DNA from: Pseudomonadota bacterium
Lineage (GTDB): Bacteria; Pseudomonadota; Gammaproteobacteria; Burkholderiales; Rhodocyclaceae
Assembly: GCA_018241665.1 (NCBI GenBank)
Contig: JAFEDK010000013.1
Coordinates: forward strand, 156,389-220,388
DNA length: 64,000 bases
Direction: 5' to 3'
The notes below the pieces were generated by a model, which was not told the DNA's origin, did not search any database, and saw only the letters and a list, made by a program, of their open reading frames with translations. The position numbers and the translations under genes are program-made. Below, in pieces: positions 47,350 through 56,614 of this stretch (position 1 is the stretch's first letter; the number at the start of each line of letters is the position of its first letter).

Positions 47350-47946
47350 ATGATGAATTTGTATTCCGGAACGACAGATCCTTTCAGTCACCGGTGCCGT
47401 ATCGTGCTCTTCGAAAAGGGCATGGATTTCCAGGTGATTGATGTTGATCTCTTCAACAAGCCGGAAGACATCGCGGTCATCAATCCATACAACCGGGTTC
47501 CGGTGCTGGTGGATCGCGATCTGGTGCTTTACGAATCCAACATCATCAATGAATACATCGACGAGCGTTTCCCGCATCCCCAGCTGATGCCGCCTGATCC
47601 GATCATGCGCGCGCGTGCTCGTCAGCTGCTGCACACCTTCGAGCTCGAACTGTTCTCGCACATCGACGCCCTGGAGAAGAACCCCAAGGGCGCCGACAAG
47701 GAGCGCGCCCATGTCCGCGACCAGCTGACCCAGCTCGCGCCGATGTTCACCAAGCAGAAGTTCCTGCTCGGCGAAGAGTTTTCCATGCTCGATGTGGCGA
47801 TCGCGCCGCTGCTGTGGCGTCTGGATCACTACGGCATCGAACTGCCGCGCTCCGCGGCGCCGCTCATGAAGTACGCCGAGCGCATCTTCAGCCGTCAGGG
47901 TTTCATCGACGCGATGACCCCGTCCGAAAAGGTCATGCGGCGTTGA
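47350..47946 (+). CDS. sspA: Stringent starvation protein A
   Basis: RNA-polymerase-associated glutathione-S-transferase-fold protein, made in starvation and stationary phase. It has 198 residues with GTTDPFSHRCRIVLFEKG and the family NPYNRVPVLVDRDLVLYESNIINEYIDERFPHP. It is downstream of petABC and before sspB, an arrangement conserved in betaproteobacteria. The thioredoxin-like N-terminal domain lacks the GST catalytic Ser/Tyr, as usual in SspA. Confidence 0.94.
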   Translation: MMNLYSGTTDPFSHRCRIVLFEKGMDFQVIDVDLFNKPEDIAVINPYNRVPVLVDRDLVLYESNIINEYIDERFPHPQLMPPDPIMRARARQLLHTFELELFSHIDALEKNPKGADKERAHVRDQLTQLAPMFTKQKFLLGEEFSMLDVAIAPLLWRLDHYGIELPRSAAPLMKYAERIFSRQGFIDAMTPSEKVMRR

Positions 47947-48021
47947 TTGCCCTTCGGGGCCGCACTCCCGTGTGGCCCCGTTGCGACTCTTCATCTTGGC
48001 ACTCACCGGAAAGTCTTCGTC

Positions 48022-48453
48022 ATGAGCGAAATCTCCACCAAGCCGTACCTGATCCGGGCGATTTTCCAGTGGTGTACCGATCAGGGCCTGACGCCCTATC
48101 TCGCGGTCGCCGTCGACAAGCACACCATCGTGCCGCTCAATTTCGTACAGGATGGCCAGATCGTCCTCAACGTGAGTCCCGCCGCCACCCAGAGTTTGGT
48201 GATGGGGAATGAGCTGATCGCCTTCCAGGCCCGTTTCGGTGGCGTCGCGCAGAACATCTCGATCCCCGTCGACAACGTGGCGGCGATCTATGCCCGCGAG
48301 AACGGGCACGGGATGGCCTTCGAGGTTTCGGGGCTTCCCGACGGCGACGCCGATCTCGACTCCGCGACCCCGGAGCTTGCTGCCGAGGGGCCGGACGACA
48401 CGCCTGAACCGCCGAAGGGTGGCCTCCGCAGCCACCTCAAGCTCGTCAAATAA
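48022..48453 (+). CDS. sspB: ClpXP adaptor SspB
   Basis: Specificity factor delivering ssrA-tagged proteins to ClpXP. It has 143 residues: the substrate-binding domain (KPYLIRAIFQWCTDQGLTPYLAV, IVLNVSPAATQSLVMGNELIAFQARFGG) and a flexible acidic linker. The C-terminal ClpX-binding tail ends LRSHLKLVK. The ATG at 48022 matches the family start. It follows sspA after 75 bp. Confidence 0.95.
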   Translation: MSEISTKPYLIRAIFQWCTDQGLTPYLAVAVDKHTIVPLNFVQDGQIVLNVSPAATQSLVMGNELIAFQARFGGVAQNISIPVDNVAAIYARENGHGMAFEVSGLPDGDADLDSATPELAAEGPDDTPEPPKGGLRSHLKLVK

Positions 48454-48553
48454 AACCGCGCCGGCGTCCGGGCGGTGCTTGATCTGGCTCAGGGCCGGAC
48501 AGCGTCGTTCGGGTTAGAGTTGCGGCCCGTTTCACTCTTCGAGGTTTCCCGTC

Positions 48554-49048
48554 ATGGCAGCCATGGAATGGACTGACAAACTTGCTCTCGGCCTGGGGCC
48601 GATGGATCAGACCCACCAGGAGTTCGTCGAGGCTTACAACGCGATGCTGGACGTGTCCGGTGAAGCGCTGCTGGCGGCGATGGATGCCTTCATCGCGCAT
48701 ACCGTCGAGCATTTCGACCAGGAAAACCGCTGGATGGAAATCGTTGGCTTCCCCGGTTGCCACAAGGCTGAGCACGATCGCGTGCTGGCGGTCTGTAGCG
48801 ATGTCCGCAAGCGCCTGGAGCGGGGCGACGCGGCGCTGGGGCGACAGTTGATCCAGGAATTGCCGCTGTGGTTCGACAATCACGTGGCGTCGATGGATGC
48901 GGCCCTTGCTGCCTACCTCGAGTCCATCGGTTTCGACACGGAGACCGGCGAGATCCGTAATCCGCCCAAGGACGAAGGTTGCGCCGACGGCTCGTCCGCC
49001 TGCTGTACGCCGCCTGCCAAGAGCGAAGCGGAGTCCGAGGCAGCCTGA
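48554..49048 (+). CDS. Bacteriohemerythrin with Cys-rich tail
   Basis: A 164-residue O2-binding di-iron protein. All seven expected ligands are visible: His21, His53, Glu57, His70, His74, His110 and Asp115, in DQTHQEF, HFDQE, CHKAEH and NHVASMD. The domain ends near residue 125; the tail (NPPKDEGCADGSSACCTPP) adds three cysteines, including a CC pair, which is unusual. The role is probably oxygen storage or sensing in a microaerobic respirer; no regulatory domain is fused. Alternative start 48563. Confidence 0.93.
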   Translation: MAAMEWTDKLALGLGPMDQTHQEFVEAYNAMLDVSGEALLAAMDAFIAHTVEHFDQENRWMEIVGFPGCHKAEHDRVLAVCSDVRKRLERGDAALGRQLIQELPLWFDNHVASMDAALAAYLESIGFDTETGEIRNPPKDEGCADGSSACCTPPAKSEAESEAA

Positions 49049-49073
49049 AGCGGCTCGGCGCGAACTGCGCTTC

Positions 49074-49430
49074 ATGAACATCTTTGATTGCCTGGCGGAA
49101 GAGCGTATCCGCGAGGCAATCGCCAAAGGGCAGTTGTCCGGCCTTCCCGGGGAAGGGCGCCCGCTCGTGCTGGATGACGAACTCCTGGTTCCGTCCGAAG
49201 TCCGGATGAGCAACCGCATCCTGCGTAATGCCGGTTACGTCCCGCCGGCCGTGGCCGATCTTCGGGAGTTGCGCCGGCTTTGTGAGCAGGTTGTCGAGGA
49301 CGACAAAACCACCAGTGTGCGGCGGGCCCAGCGCATGACGGCCCTGCTGGCGCGCATCGAGGCTGCCGGCCTGGCTCACGTCTCGGCTGCACTCCTGCGG
49401 CGGATGGCCGCGAATCCAGACGCAAAATAA
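49074..49430 (+). CDS. DUF1992 family protein
   Basis: A 118-residue protein of the DUF1992 (DnaJ-homologue subfamily C type) family. It contains the conserved FDCLAEERIREAIAKGQLSGLPGEGRPL and PPAVADLRELRRL. Function is unknown. The ATG at 49074 starts directly with the conserved domain. It follows the hemerythrin gene after 25 bp and may share its transcript. Confidence 0.85.
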   Translation: MNIFDCLAEERIREAIAKGQLSGLPGEGRPLVLDDELLVPSEVRMSNRILRNAGYVPPAVADLRELRRLCEQVVEDDKTTSVRRAQRMTALLARIEAAGLAHVSAALLRRMAANPDAK

Positions 49431-49521
49431 TGTTGCCGCCGGGCCTTTGGTCCGACTATCTCTAAAGTCGTATGGCGGTGTGTCGATATCTGCGTCAGAT
49501 TGGGCAGACGGTGGGTGGCTT

Positions 49522-50409
49522 ATGTCTTACGTGCGAATCAATACCGGTGATATCGAAGTCGGCAAGCCGGTGGACTGGCCGCTCTACGATGAGAAGAGGC
49601 AGTTGTTGCTGGCCCGTGGGGTGGTTGTCGAGACCGAGAGCCAGAAGCGCGCCCTGATGGAGCGTGGCCTGTTCCGCAAGCTCAACCTGCGTGAGACTCG
49701 CGTGAATACTGAGAGCGGCGAGCGGCCGTCGGACGATTTGTGCGCCTTCGACGAAATCAAGCTCGACATCGGCGATACCCTGCAGTTGCAGCTCCAGACC
49801 GATAGCGGCCAGCAACGCTACTACGTGAAGCTGATCGGTTACCTGAAAGGCAAGAGCGTCCTCGTCACAACCCCGACCCAGGACGGCAAGGTCCTGTTGA
49901 TGCGGGAAGGGCAGGCCTTTGTGGTCCGGATGTTCTCCGGCAAGAGTGTGTACGCTTTTGGTGCGACGATCTTCAAGGTCGCCAATGTTCCCTTTCCCCA
50001 CCTGCATCTGACTTACCCGAACCAGGTCCGTGGCCTGGTGGTCCGTCGCGGAGCCCGCGCCCGGGTCAGCCTGATTGCTGCGGTCAGCGGCTTGGATGGG
50101 CGTTCCCATGCGGCGACGATTCTCGATTTGAGCACGGGGGGAGCGATGCTGGTCGCCAAGGCTCCGATGGGGGTCAGGGAGGACCGGATATCGATCAAGT
50201 TCCGCGTGGTGGTCAATGAGGTCGAGGAGTATCTGACCCTCCCGGCCGTACTTCGCTCGGTGCACGCGACTGCGACGACGGAGGGGGAAAAACCCCAGGT
50301 CCACCACGGGGTTCAGTTCGAAGAAATGCCCCACGCCGAGCAGGTCGTCCTGTCGGCTTTCGTCTATCGCATCCTGTTCGAGGAGTCGGCCGAGGCCAGA
50401 GTCGTCTAG
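49522..50409 (+). CDS. PilZ-domain protein (YcgR-like c-di-GMP effector)
   Basis: A 295-residue protein with an N-terminal flagellar-brake-like (YcgR/PilZN-type) beta domain and a C-terminal PilZ domain. The c-di-GMP motifs are present: RxxxR in RRGARARV and D/NxSxxG in DLSTGG. It therefore probably couples c-di-GMP to motility or surface adhesion. The ATG at 49522 gives MSYVRINTGDIEVGKPVDW. Its stop overlaps the stop of convergent dadA by 4 bp (CTAG). Confidence 0.88.
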   Translation: MSYVRINTGDIEVGKPVDWPLYDEKRQLLLARGVVVETESQKRALMERGLFRKLNLRETRVNTESGERPSDDLCAFDEIKLDIGDTLQLQLQTDSGQQRYYVKLIGYLKGKSVLVTTPTQDGKVLLMREGQAFVVRMFSGKSVYAFGATIFKVANVPFPHLHLTYPNQVRGLVVRRGARARVSLIAAVSGLDGRSHAATILDLSTGGAMLVAKAPMGVREDRISIKFRVVVNEVEEYLTLPAVLRSVHATATTEGEKPQVHHGVQFEEMPHAEQVVLSAFVYRILFEESAEARVV

Positions 50410-51665
50410 CGAGGCCGGAGGAAAGGGAAGTCCGGCTCTGGCGGCCGCCCCGTCACGATATCGGCGACGGCCTGGCCGGATCCACAGGCCAGGGTCCACC
50501 CCAGGGTCCCGTGGCCGGTGTTGAAGAACAGCCTGCCGACGCGGCTGGGGCCGATCAGCGGGACGTTGCCCGGGGTGGTCGGGCGCAGGCCGCACCAGTG
50601 CTCGGCCCGGCTGGCGTCGGCAACGCCTGGCAGATGTTCGTCCAGCCACTTGACGATTCCTGCGCTGCGCGCCGGATCTGCTTCCAGATTGTAGCCATTG
50701 AGTTCGGCCGTGCCGGCCACGCGCAGAAAATTACCCAGCCGGGAGCACACGACGCGCCGTGCTTCATCGGTCAGGCTCAGCCGCGGCGCCCGTGAGGGAT
50801 CGATGATGGGGGCCGTGATCGAGTAACCCTTGACCGGGTAGATCGGCAGGCGTTCTCCCAGCGGGCGCGCAAGCAGGGGACTGTAGCTGCCGGCCGCGAG
50901 CACGTAGGCATCGGCGTGCAGCATGCCCGTGCGGCCGTCCGCGTCTTTTATGCGTAGACCGCTGATGGTCTGGCCGCGTACCTCGAAGGACTCCACGCGG
51001 GTGTTGAACAGGAAGCGGACACCCGCTTCCGTGGCGTTGCTGGCCAGGGCGCGGCAGAACAGATGGGCGTTGCCGCATTCATCGTCGATGCCATGCAGCA
51101 CGCCAAGCAGGCGGCTGTGCATCGTCGCGAGGGCCGGCTCCAGCGCCACGGCCTGATCAGGATCGAGGAGCTGCGCGCGGATGCCCAGCTCTTGCAGGAT
51201 CTGCAGCTTGGCGGGGGCGTGGGCAAAGTCCTCGGCATCCATGAACAGGTGCAGGATGCCGCCGGTACCCGCCTCGTATTCGATGCCGGTGGCGGCGCGT
51301 AGCGCCCGCAGCTGGTCGCGGCTGTAGTCGGCCAGATGGGCGATGGCCGCTGTATTGCGGGCTGTCCGGCCCGGCAGGCACTCGCGCAGGAAGGCCAGGG
51401 CCCAGCGCCATTGCGCCGCATCGGCCCGGGGGCGGAACAGCAGCGGGGCATCCTTGCGGCCGAGCCAGCGCAGCACGGTGGCCGGCGCACCGGGATTGGC
51501 CCAGGGCTCGGGATGGCTGACGGAGATCTGGCCGCCGTTGGCATAGCTGGTTTCCAGGCCCGGACCGGGCTGGCGCTCGATGACGGTGACTTTGCAACCG
51601 GCCTGGCTGAGGTACCAGGCACTCGAGACGCCAGCCAGGCCGGCGCCGATGACGAGGACTTCCAT
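50406..51665 (-). CDS. dadA: D-amino-acid dehydrogenase DadA
   Basis: FAD-dependent oxidation of D-amino acids (mainly D-Ala) to 2-oxo acids, with electrons passed to the respiratory chain. The 419-residue DAO-fold flavoprotein starts with the dinucleotide motif VIGAGLAGVSSAWYLSQAG and has TSYANGGQISVSHPEPWANP and GLRPTTPGNVPLIG. No DadX racemase is adjacent. It is transcribed divergently from fbp. Lrp-family control is known elsewhere for dad genes, and an lrp gene lies at 32 kb. Confidence 0.94.
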   Translation of the reverse strand: MEVLVIGAGLAGVSSAWYLSQAGCKVTVIERQPGPGLETSYANGGQISVSHPEPWANPGAPATVLRWLGRKDAPLLFRPRADAAQWRWALAFLRECLPGRTARNTAAIAHLADYSRDQLRALRAATGIEYEAGTGGILHLFMDAEDFAHAPAKLQILQELGIRAQLLDPDQAVALEPALATMHSRLLGVLHGIDDECGNAHLFCRALASNATEAGVRFLFNTRVESFEVRGQTISGLRIKDADGRTGMLHADAYVLAAGSYSPLLARPLGERLPIYPVKGYSITAPIIDPSRAPRLSLTDEARRVVCSRLGNFLRVAGTAELNGYNLEADPARSAGIVKWLDEHLPGVADASRAEHWCGLRPTTPGNVPLIGPSRVGRLFFNTGHGTLGWTLACGSGQAVADIVTGRPPEPDFPFLRPR

Positions 51666-51797
51666 GATGCCTTGTGAACAGTTTTCGGAAGGGGCGGGCG
51701 ACCGTCCCGGGCAATCCAGCTCCTAATCATAAACGACGGAAGGCATCGATCCGGGCGATAATCCGTACTTTCACAGGCAATTCCGGAGAATCGAGTC

Positions 51798-52799
51798 ATG
51801 CGTCGAGTCACGCTTACCCAGTTTTTGATCGAACAGCAGCGCAAGGGCCTGATGGGCGCCGACCTGCGCCTGCTGATCGAAGTCGTTGCCCGCGCCGTCA
51901 AGGCCATCGCCGTCAACGTGTCCAAGGGAGCGCTGGCCGGGGTCCTCGGCGAGGCCGGCAGCGACAACGTGCAGGGCGAAGCCCAGAAGAAGCTGGACGT
52001 GATTGCCAACGACATCCTGATCCAGGCCAACGAGTGGGGCGGCCACCTGGCGGCGATGGCTTCCGAGGAAGTCGAGGAGATCCGTCCGATCACCGGCGAC
52101 TACCCGAAGGGCGCTTACCTGCTGCTGTTCGATCCGCTCGACGGCTCGTCCAACATCGATGTCAACATCTCGGTCGGTACGATCTTCTCCGTGCTGCGCT
52201 GTCCGGAAGGCGTCACCGCGCCCACCGAAGCCGACTTCATGCAGCCCGGCACTGCCCAGGTGGCGTCCGGCTACTCGGTCTACGGCCCGTCCACCCAGCT
52301 CGTGCTGACGGTTGGTGACGGCGTGCATGGTTTCACCCTCGACCGGGAGATGGGCAGCTTCATCTACACCCACCCGTACATGACGATTCCCGAGGACACC
52401 AAGGAATACGCCATCAACGGCTCCAACGAGCGCTTCTGGGAAGCCCCAGTGCAGCGTTACGTGCGCGAACTGCGTGAAGGCACGGAAGGCCCGCGCGGCA
52501 AGGATTTCAACACCCGCTGGGTGGCCTCGATGGTGGCCGACGTGCACCGCATCCTGACCCGTGGCGGCATCTTCATGTATCCGCTCGACAGCAAGATGAA
52601 GGACAAGGGCGGCAAGCTGCGCCTGATGTACGAAGCCAACCCGATGGCGATGATCGTCGAGGCCGCCGGTGGTGCAGCCACCACGGGGCGTGAGCGCATC
52701 CTCGACATCCAGCCGACCAAGCTGCACCAGCGCGTTCCGGTGGTGCTTGGCTCGAAGAACGAAGTGGAACTGGTGACCCGCTACCACCAGGAAGGCTGA
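51798..52799 (+). CDS. fbp: Fructose-1,6-bisphosphatase class I
   Basis: Gluconeogenic and Calvin-cycle phosphatase. It has 333 residues with the metal and substrate motifs [22 protein letters not shown] and [16 protein letters not shown]. The start at 51798 ([17 protein letters not shown]) follows GGAG. It is divergent from dadA. A 12-bp hairpin lies just downstream. No Calvin-cycle genes are in the window, so a gluconeogenic role is the simplest reading. Confidence 0.96.
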   Translation: MRRVTLTQFLIEQQRKGLMGADLRLLIEVVARAVKAIAVNVSKGALAGVLGEAGSDNVQGEAQKKLDVIANDILIQANEWGGHLAAMASEEVEEIRPITGDYPKGAYLLLFDPLDGSSNIDVNISVGTIFSVLRCPEGVTAPTEADFMQPGTAQVASGYSVYGPSTQLVLTVGDGVHGFTLDREMGSFIYTHPYMTIPEDTKEYAINGSNERFWEAPVQRYVRELREGTEGPRGKDFNTRWVASMVADVHRILTRGGIFMYPLDSKMKDKGGKLRLMYEANPMAMIVEAAGGAATTGRERILDIQPTKLHQRVPVVLGSKNEVELVTRYHQEG

Positions 52800-52815
52800 C
52801 CGCTTTTTTGCATGA

Positions 52816-52844
52816 CAACCGGGCCCGAATGGCGGGTCCGGTTG
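52816..52844 (+). terminator. Hairpin downstream of fbp
   Basis: A 12-bp stem (CAACCGGGCCCG with CGGGTCCGGTTG, one G-T pair) and a 5-nt loop, 17 bp after the fbp stop. No T tract follows, so it may be Rho-assisted termination or mRNA protection before putA. Confidence 0.45.
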
Positions 52845-52902
52845 AATCGTTTCCGTCGTGCGTGGTCGAACCGGGCGTATGCAGCCCTTGCCTGGTGATG
52901 AC

Positions 52903-55900
52903 ATGACCGCGCCGTTCGCCCCCGAATGCCTGTCTCCCGATGCCGACCTGGCCACCCTGCGCCGACGCATCGAAGACGCCGCCCGACGACCCGAGGCGGA
53001 GGCGCTGGCGCCTTTGATCGACGCCGCCCGTTTCTCCGGCGCACAGGCCACGCGCATCTCGGCGCTTGCCGAATCCCTCGCCGCAACCGTACGCAGCACG
53101 CGCCGCCGGGCCACTGGCGTTGATGCGCTGATGAACGAGTTCTCCCTCGACAGCAATGAGGGCGTGGCGTTGATGTGCTTGGCGGAGGCCTTGCTGCGCA
53201 TTCCCGATGCGGCCGGGCGCGATACCCTGATCCGCGACAAGTTGTGCCACCGGGACTGGGCAGGCCACATTGGCCACAGCCCCTCCCTGTTCGTCAATGC
53301 GGCGGCCTGGAGCCTGGCGCTCACCGGCCGCCTGCTGACGCCCGATGACGAGCGGCGCATGCCCGGCGCCTTGCTCGGCCTGCTGCAGCGAAGCAGCGGC
53401 GCGCTGGTACGCGAGGTGATGGAGCGGGCGATACGCGTGGTCGGCCAGCAGTTCGTTGTCGGCGAGACCATCCACGAAGCGCTCGAGCGCACGGCCAGCG
53501 GCGCCGCAGCGAGCTATCTGCACTCCTTCGACATGCTTGGCGAGGCAGCGGTCACCGCCGACGATGCGGCCCGTTACGCCACCGCCTATGCCCAGGCCAT
53601 CCATGCGGTGGGTGAGAGCGGGCGCTGGCACGGTGTCCAGCAACGCAACGGCATCTCGATCAAGCTGTCGGCCCTGCATCCACGCTATGTCTGGTCCCAG
53701 CAGCGCCGCGTGATGCGTGAGCTGGTGCCGCGGGTGCGCCAGCTTTGCCTGCTGGCCAAGGCCCAGGACATCGGCCTGACTATCGACGCGGAAGAGTCCG
53801 ATCGTCTCGAGCTGTCCCTCGACGTGCTGGCCGCCCTGGCCGCCGACCCCGCACTGGCCGGCTGGCAGGGACTCGGCTTCGTCGTGCAGGCCTACCAGAA
53901 GCGTGCGCCGGCGCTCATCGACTGGCTCGTGGCGCTGGCCCGCCAGCACCGCCGGCGCCTGATGGTGCGCCTGGTGAAGGGCGCTTACTGGGATGGTGAG
54001 ATCAAGCGCGCCCAGCAGGAAGGGTTGAGCGACTACCCGGTGTACACCCGCAAGGCCCATACCGACGTGGCCTACCTGGCCTGCGCCCGGGCCTTGCTGG
54101 CGGCGCCGGATGCGCTGTTTCCGCTGTTCGCGACCCACAACGCCCATACCGTCGCCGCCGTGCTCGAAATGGGCGGCGCTTTCCGTCCCGGCGACTATGA
54201 ATTCCAGTGCCTGCATGGCATGGGGGAGGCCCTGTTCCGGCAGATCGTGCAGGCCGACGATCCGGCCCTGCGCCGCCCGGTGCGGGTGTATGCCCCTGTG
54301 GGCAGCCACGCCACGCTGCTGGCCTACCTGGTGCGCCGGCTGCTGGAGAACGGGGCGAACAGCAGTTTCGTGAACCGCGTGGTGGACGAGTTGGTGCCAC
54401 TGTCCCGGCTCGTGGCTGACCCCGTACCCGATGTCGAGGAGGCCGGGGGGCGTCCGCACCCGCAGATTCCGCTACCGGCGGTGCTGTATGCCGGACGCCG
54501 CAACAGCCGCGGCTTCGATCTGGCGGCGGCTGGCGTGAGGCGGGCGTTCCTCGCCGCGCTGGAGCGCAGCCGGGGCGAGCAGCTGCAGGCAGGTCCCCGT
54601 CTCGCTTCGGATAGCGCTGTAGGTGCCGATGAACGGCGGGTCGTTAATCCGGCGCAGCTTGATGAGCTGGTCGGCGTGCTGCGCCGGGCCAGCGCAGTGG
54701 ACGTGGAGGCGGCGCTGCAGAGCGCCGCCGCGCAGGCGTCGGGCTGGGCTGTCGAGGCGGAGCAGCGCGCCCTGTGCCTAGAGCGGGCTGCCCTGGCGCT
54801 GGAGGCGCGCAGCCATGCGCTGGTGGCGCTGATCGTGCGGGAGGCCGGCAAGACCTTCGCAGCGGCGCAGGGCGAAGTCCGCGAGGCGGCGGACTTCTGC
54901 CGTTACTATGCCAGCTGCCTGCGTGCCGGCGATCTGGCGGGTAGCCGTCCGCTGGGCCCGGTGGTGGCAATCAGCCCGTGGAATTTTCCGCTGGCGATCT
55001 TCGTCGGGCAGATTGCTGCGGCGCTGGCGGCCGGCAATCCGGTGCTGGCTAAACCCGCCGAGCAGACCTCCCTCATCGCGGACCAGGCCGTGGCCCTGCT
55101 GCACGAAGCCGGCGTGCCGCGCCCGGTGCTGCAATGCCTGCCTGGGCCGGGCGGGCGTATCGGTGCTCACCTGGTGGCCGACCCGCGGGTCCGCGCCGTG
55201 ATGTTTACCGGCTCGACCGCGGTTGCAGAGGGTATCCACCGGGTGCTGGCCAGCCGTGGCGACGTGCCACTGATTGCCGAAACGGGCGGCCTCAACGCGA
55301 TGATCGTCGATTCGACCGCCTTGCCCGAACAGGTCGTCGCCGATGTGCTGAGCTCGGCCTTCGACTCCGCGGGCCAGCGCTGCTCGGCGCTGCGGCTGCT
55401 GTGCGTGCAGGACGACATCGCGGACCCGCTGCTCGAGCTACTCGATGGGGCGATGGCCGAGCTCAGCGTCGGCCGGCCCGACGACTTCGCCACCGACGTG
55501 GGGCCGTTGATCGACGCAGCCGCCTGCGTGCAGATCGACGCCTACGTGGACGCCATGCGTGCCAACCGCTACCGGGTGCTGGCCCGCAGCCTGCCGGACG
55601 GCTGCCTGAAGGGACACTTCGTGGTGCCCACGTTGATCGAGCTGAACAGGCCGGACGAATTGAAACGGGAGGTCTTCGGCCCGGTCCTGCATGTGGTGCG
55701 CTACGCGGCGGGTGAGCTCGACGCCGTGCTCGATGGGCTGGCTGCCAGCGGCTACGGCCTGACGCTGGGTATCCAGTCGCGGGTGGATGCGTTCGTCGAA
55801 CGCATCGTCCGGCGCATGCCGGTCGGCAATGTGTACGTCAATCGCAACATGATCGGCGCCGTGGTCGGCGTACAGCCCTTTGGTGGCGAAGGCCTGTCGG

Positions 55901-56559
55901 GTACCGGGCCGAAGGCCGGTGGGCCCCTGATCCTGCGCCGTCTGGTACGCGGCGCGCCACCGCCCTTGCCGGATCTGCCACGTCCTGCAAGGCCGGCGCT
56001 CGACGTGCTGGAGGCCTGGCTGGCTGGCCTAGCACTGCCTTTGCCCGACGAGGCGTGGAAAGCCGAACTATGCGAGCGGATCGCCGCTTACCGCAGGGCC
56101 TCCCTGGCCGGCGTGAGCGTGCCGTTGCCGGGCCCGACGGGTGAGCGCAACACGCTCCATTTCCATACCCGGGGCGCTGTGCTGGGGCTGGCGAATAATC
56201 CCGCGGCCTGGTTGCATCAGCTGGCCGCAGCGTTGGCAACGGACAACCGCCTGCTGTTGCCGGCGGAGGATGAGGCCGCCGCGGCCTGGCTGGGGTCCCT
56301 GCCGGAGGCGCTCCATGCTTGGGTCGAACCCTGCGCCGACGTGCTGACCTGCGTGTGGCTTGCGGTGCTGGCCGATCTTCCGCCAGCAGAGACGGCCCGT
56401 TGGCGGCAAGCCTTCGCCGACAGGGGCGGGGCGATCCTGCCCTTCCTGGTCCCATCGCCGGACTACGCGCTGGAGCGCCTGGTCCATGAGCGCTGCGTCA
56501 CCGTCAATACCTCCGCGACTGGCGGCAACACCGGCTTGCTGCGCCTGGGGGATGAGTAG
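52903..56559 (+). CDS. putA: Bifunctional proline dehydrogenase / P5C dehydrogenase PutA, type B
   Basis: Oxidises proline to glutamate through an FAD-dependent PRODH domain (about 130-450; YLHSFDMLGEAA, IKLSALHPRY, MVRLVKGAYWDGEIK) and an NAD-dependent aldehyde dehydrogenase domain (about 560-1000; SPWNFPLAIFVGQIAAAL, catalytic Cys in AGQRCSALRLL). At 1218 residues it has a C-terminal extra ALDH-superfamily domain but lacks the N-terminal ribbon-helix-helix repressor domain of E. coli PutA, which is the type B architecture. The start is ATG 52903; ATG 52879 is possible. No putP permease is adjacent. Confidence 0.95.
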   Translation: MTAPFAPECLSPDADLATLRRRIEDAARRPEAEALAPLIDAARFSGAQATRISALAESLAATVRSTRRRATGVDALMNEFSLDSNEGVALMCLAEALLRIPDAAGRDTLIRDKLCHRDWAGHIGHSPSLFVNAAAWSLALTGRLLTPDDERRMPGALLGLLQRSSGALVREVMERAIRVVGQQFVVGETIHEALERTASGAAASYLHSFDMLGEAAVTADDAARYATAYAQAIHAVGESGRWHGVQQRNGISIKLSALHPRYVWSQQRRVMRELVPRVRQLCLLAKAQDIGLTIDAEESDRLELSLDVLAALAADPALAGWQGLGFVVQAYQKRAPALIDWLVALARQHRRRLMVRLVKGAYWDGEIKRAQQEGLSDYPVYTRKAHTDVAYLACARALLAAPDALFPLFATHNAHTVAAVLEMGGAFRPGDYEFQCLHGMGEALFRQIVQADDPALRRPVRVYAPVGSHATLLAYLVRRLLENGANSSFVNRVVDELVPLSRLVADPVPDVEEAGGRPHPQIPLPAVLYAGRRNSRGFDLAAAGVRRAFLAALERSRGEQLQAGPRLASDSAVGADERRVVNPAQLDELVGVLRRASAVDVEAALQSAAAQASGWAVEAEQRALCLERAALALEARSHALVALIVREAGKTFAAAQGEVREAADFCRYYASCLRAGDLAGSRPLGPVVAISPWNFPLAIFVGQIAAALAAGNPVLAKPAEQTSLIADQAVALLHEAGVPRPVLQCLPGPGGRIGAHLVADPRVRAVMFTGSTAVAEGIHRVLASRGDVPLIAETGGLNAMIVDSTALPEQVVADVLSSAFDSAGQRCSALRLLCVQDDIADPLLELLDGAMAELSVGRPDDFATDVGPLIDAAACVQIDAYVDAMRANRYRVLARSLPDGCLKGHFVVPTLIELNRPDELKREVFGPVLHVVRYAAGELDAVLDGLAASGYGLTLGIQSRVDAFVERIVRRMPVGNVYVNRNMIGAVVGVQPFGGEGLSGTGPKAGGPLILRRLVRGAPPPLPDLPRPARPALDVLEAWLAGLALPLPDEAWKAELCERIAAYRRASLAGVSVPLPGPTGERNTLHFHTRGAVLGLANNPAAWLHQLAAALATDNRLLLPAEDEAAAAWLGSLPEALHAWVEPCADVLTCVWLAVLADLPPAETARWRQAFADRGGAILPFLVPSPDYALERLVHERCVTVNTSATGGNTGLLRLGDE

Positions 56560-56598
56560 GGCGCGGTGCTTGTGGCGGAACGCGGATGGAATAGGGGC

Positions 56599-56607
56599 TG
56601 CTAGAAT
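56599..56607 (+). promoter_or_regulatory. Extended -10 promoter of tamA, possibly leaderless
   Basis: TGCTAGAAT ends 7 bp before the GTG at 56615. Like the dnaX element it is so close to the start codon that the transcript would be leaderless or nearly so, and no Shine-Dalgarno is present in the gap. Confidence 0.5.
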
Positions 56608-56614
56608 CCGGCCC

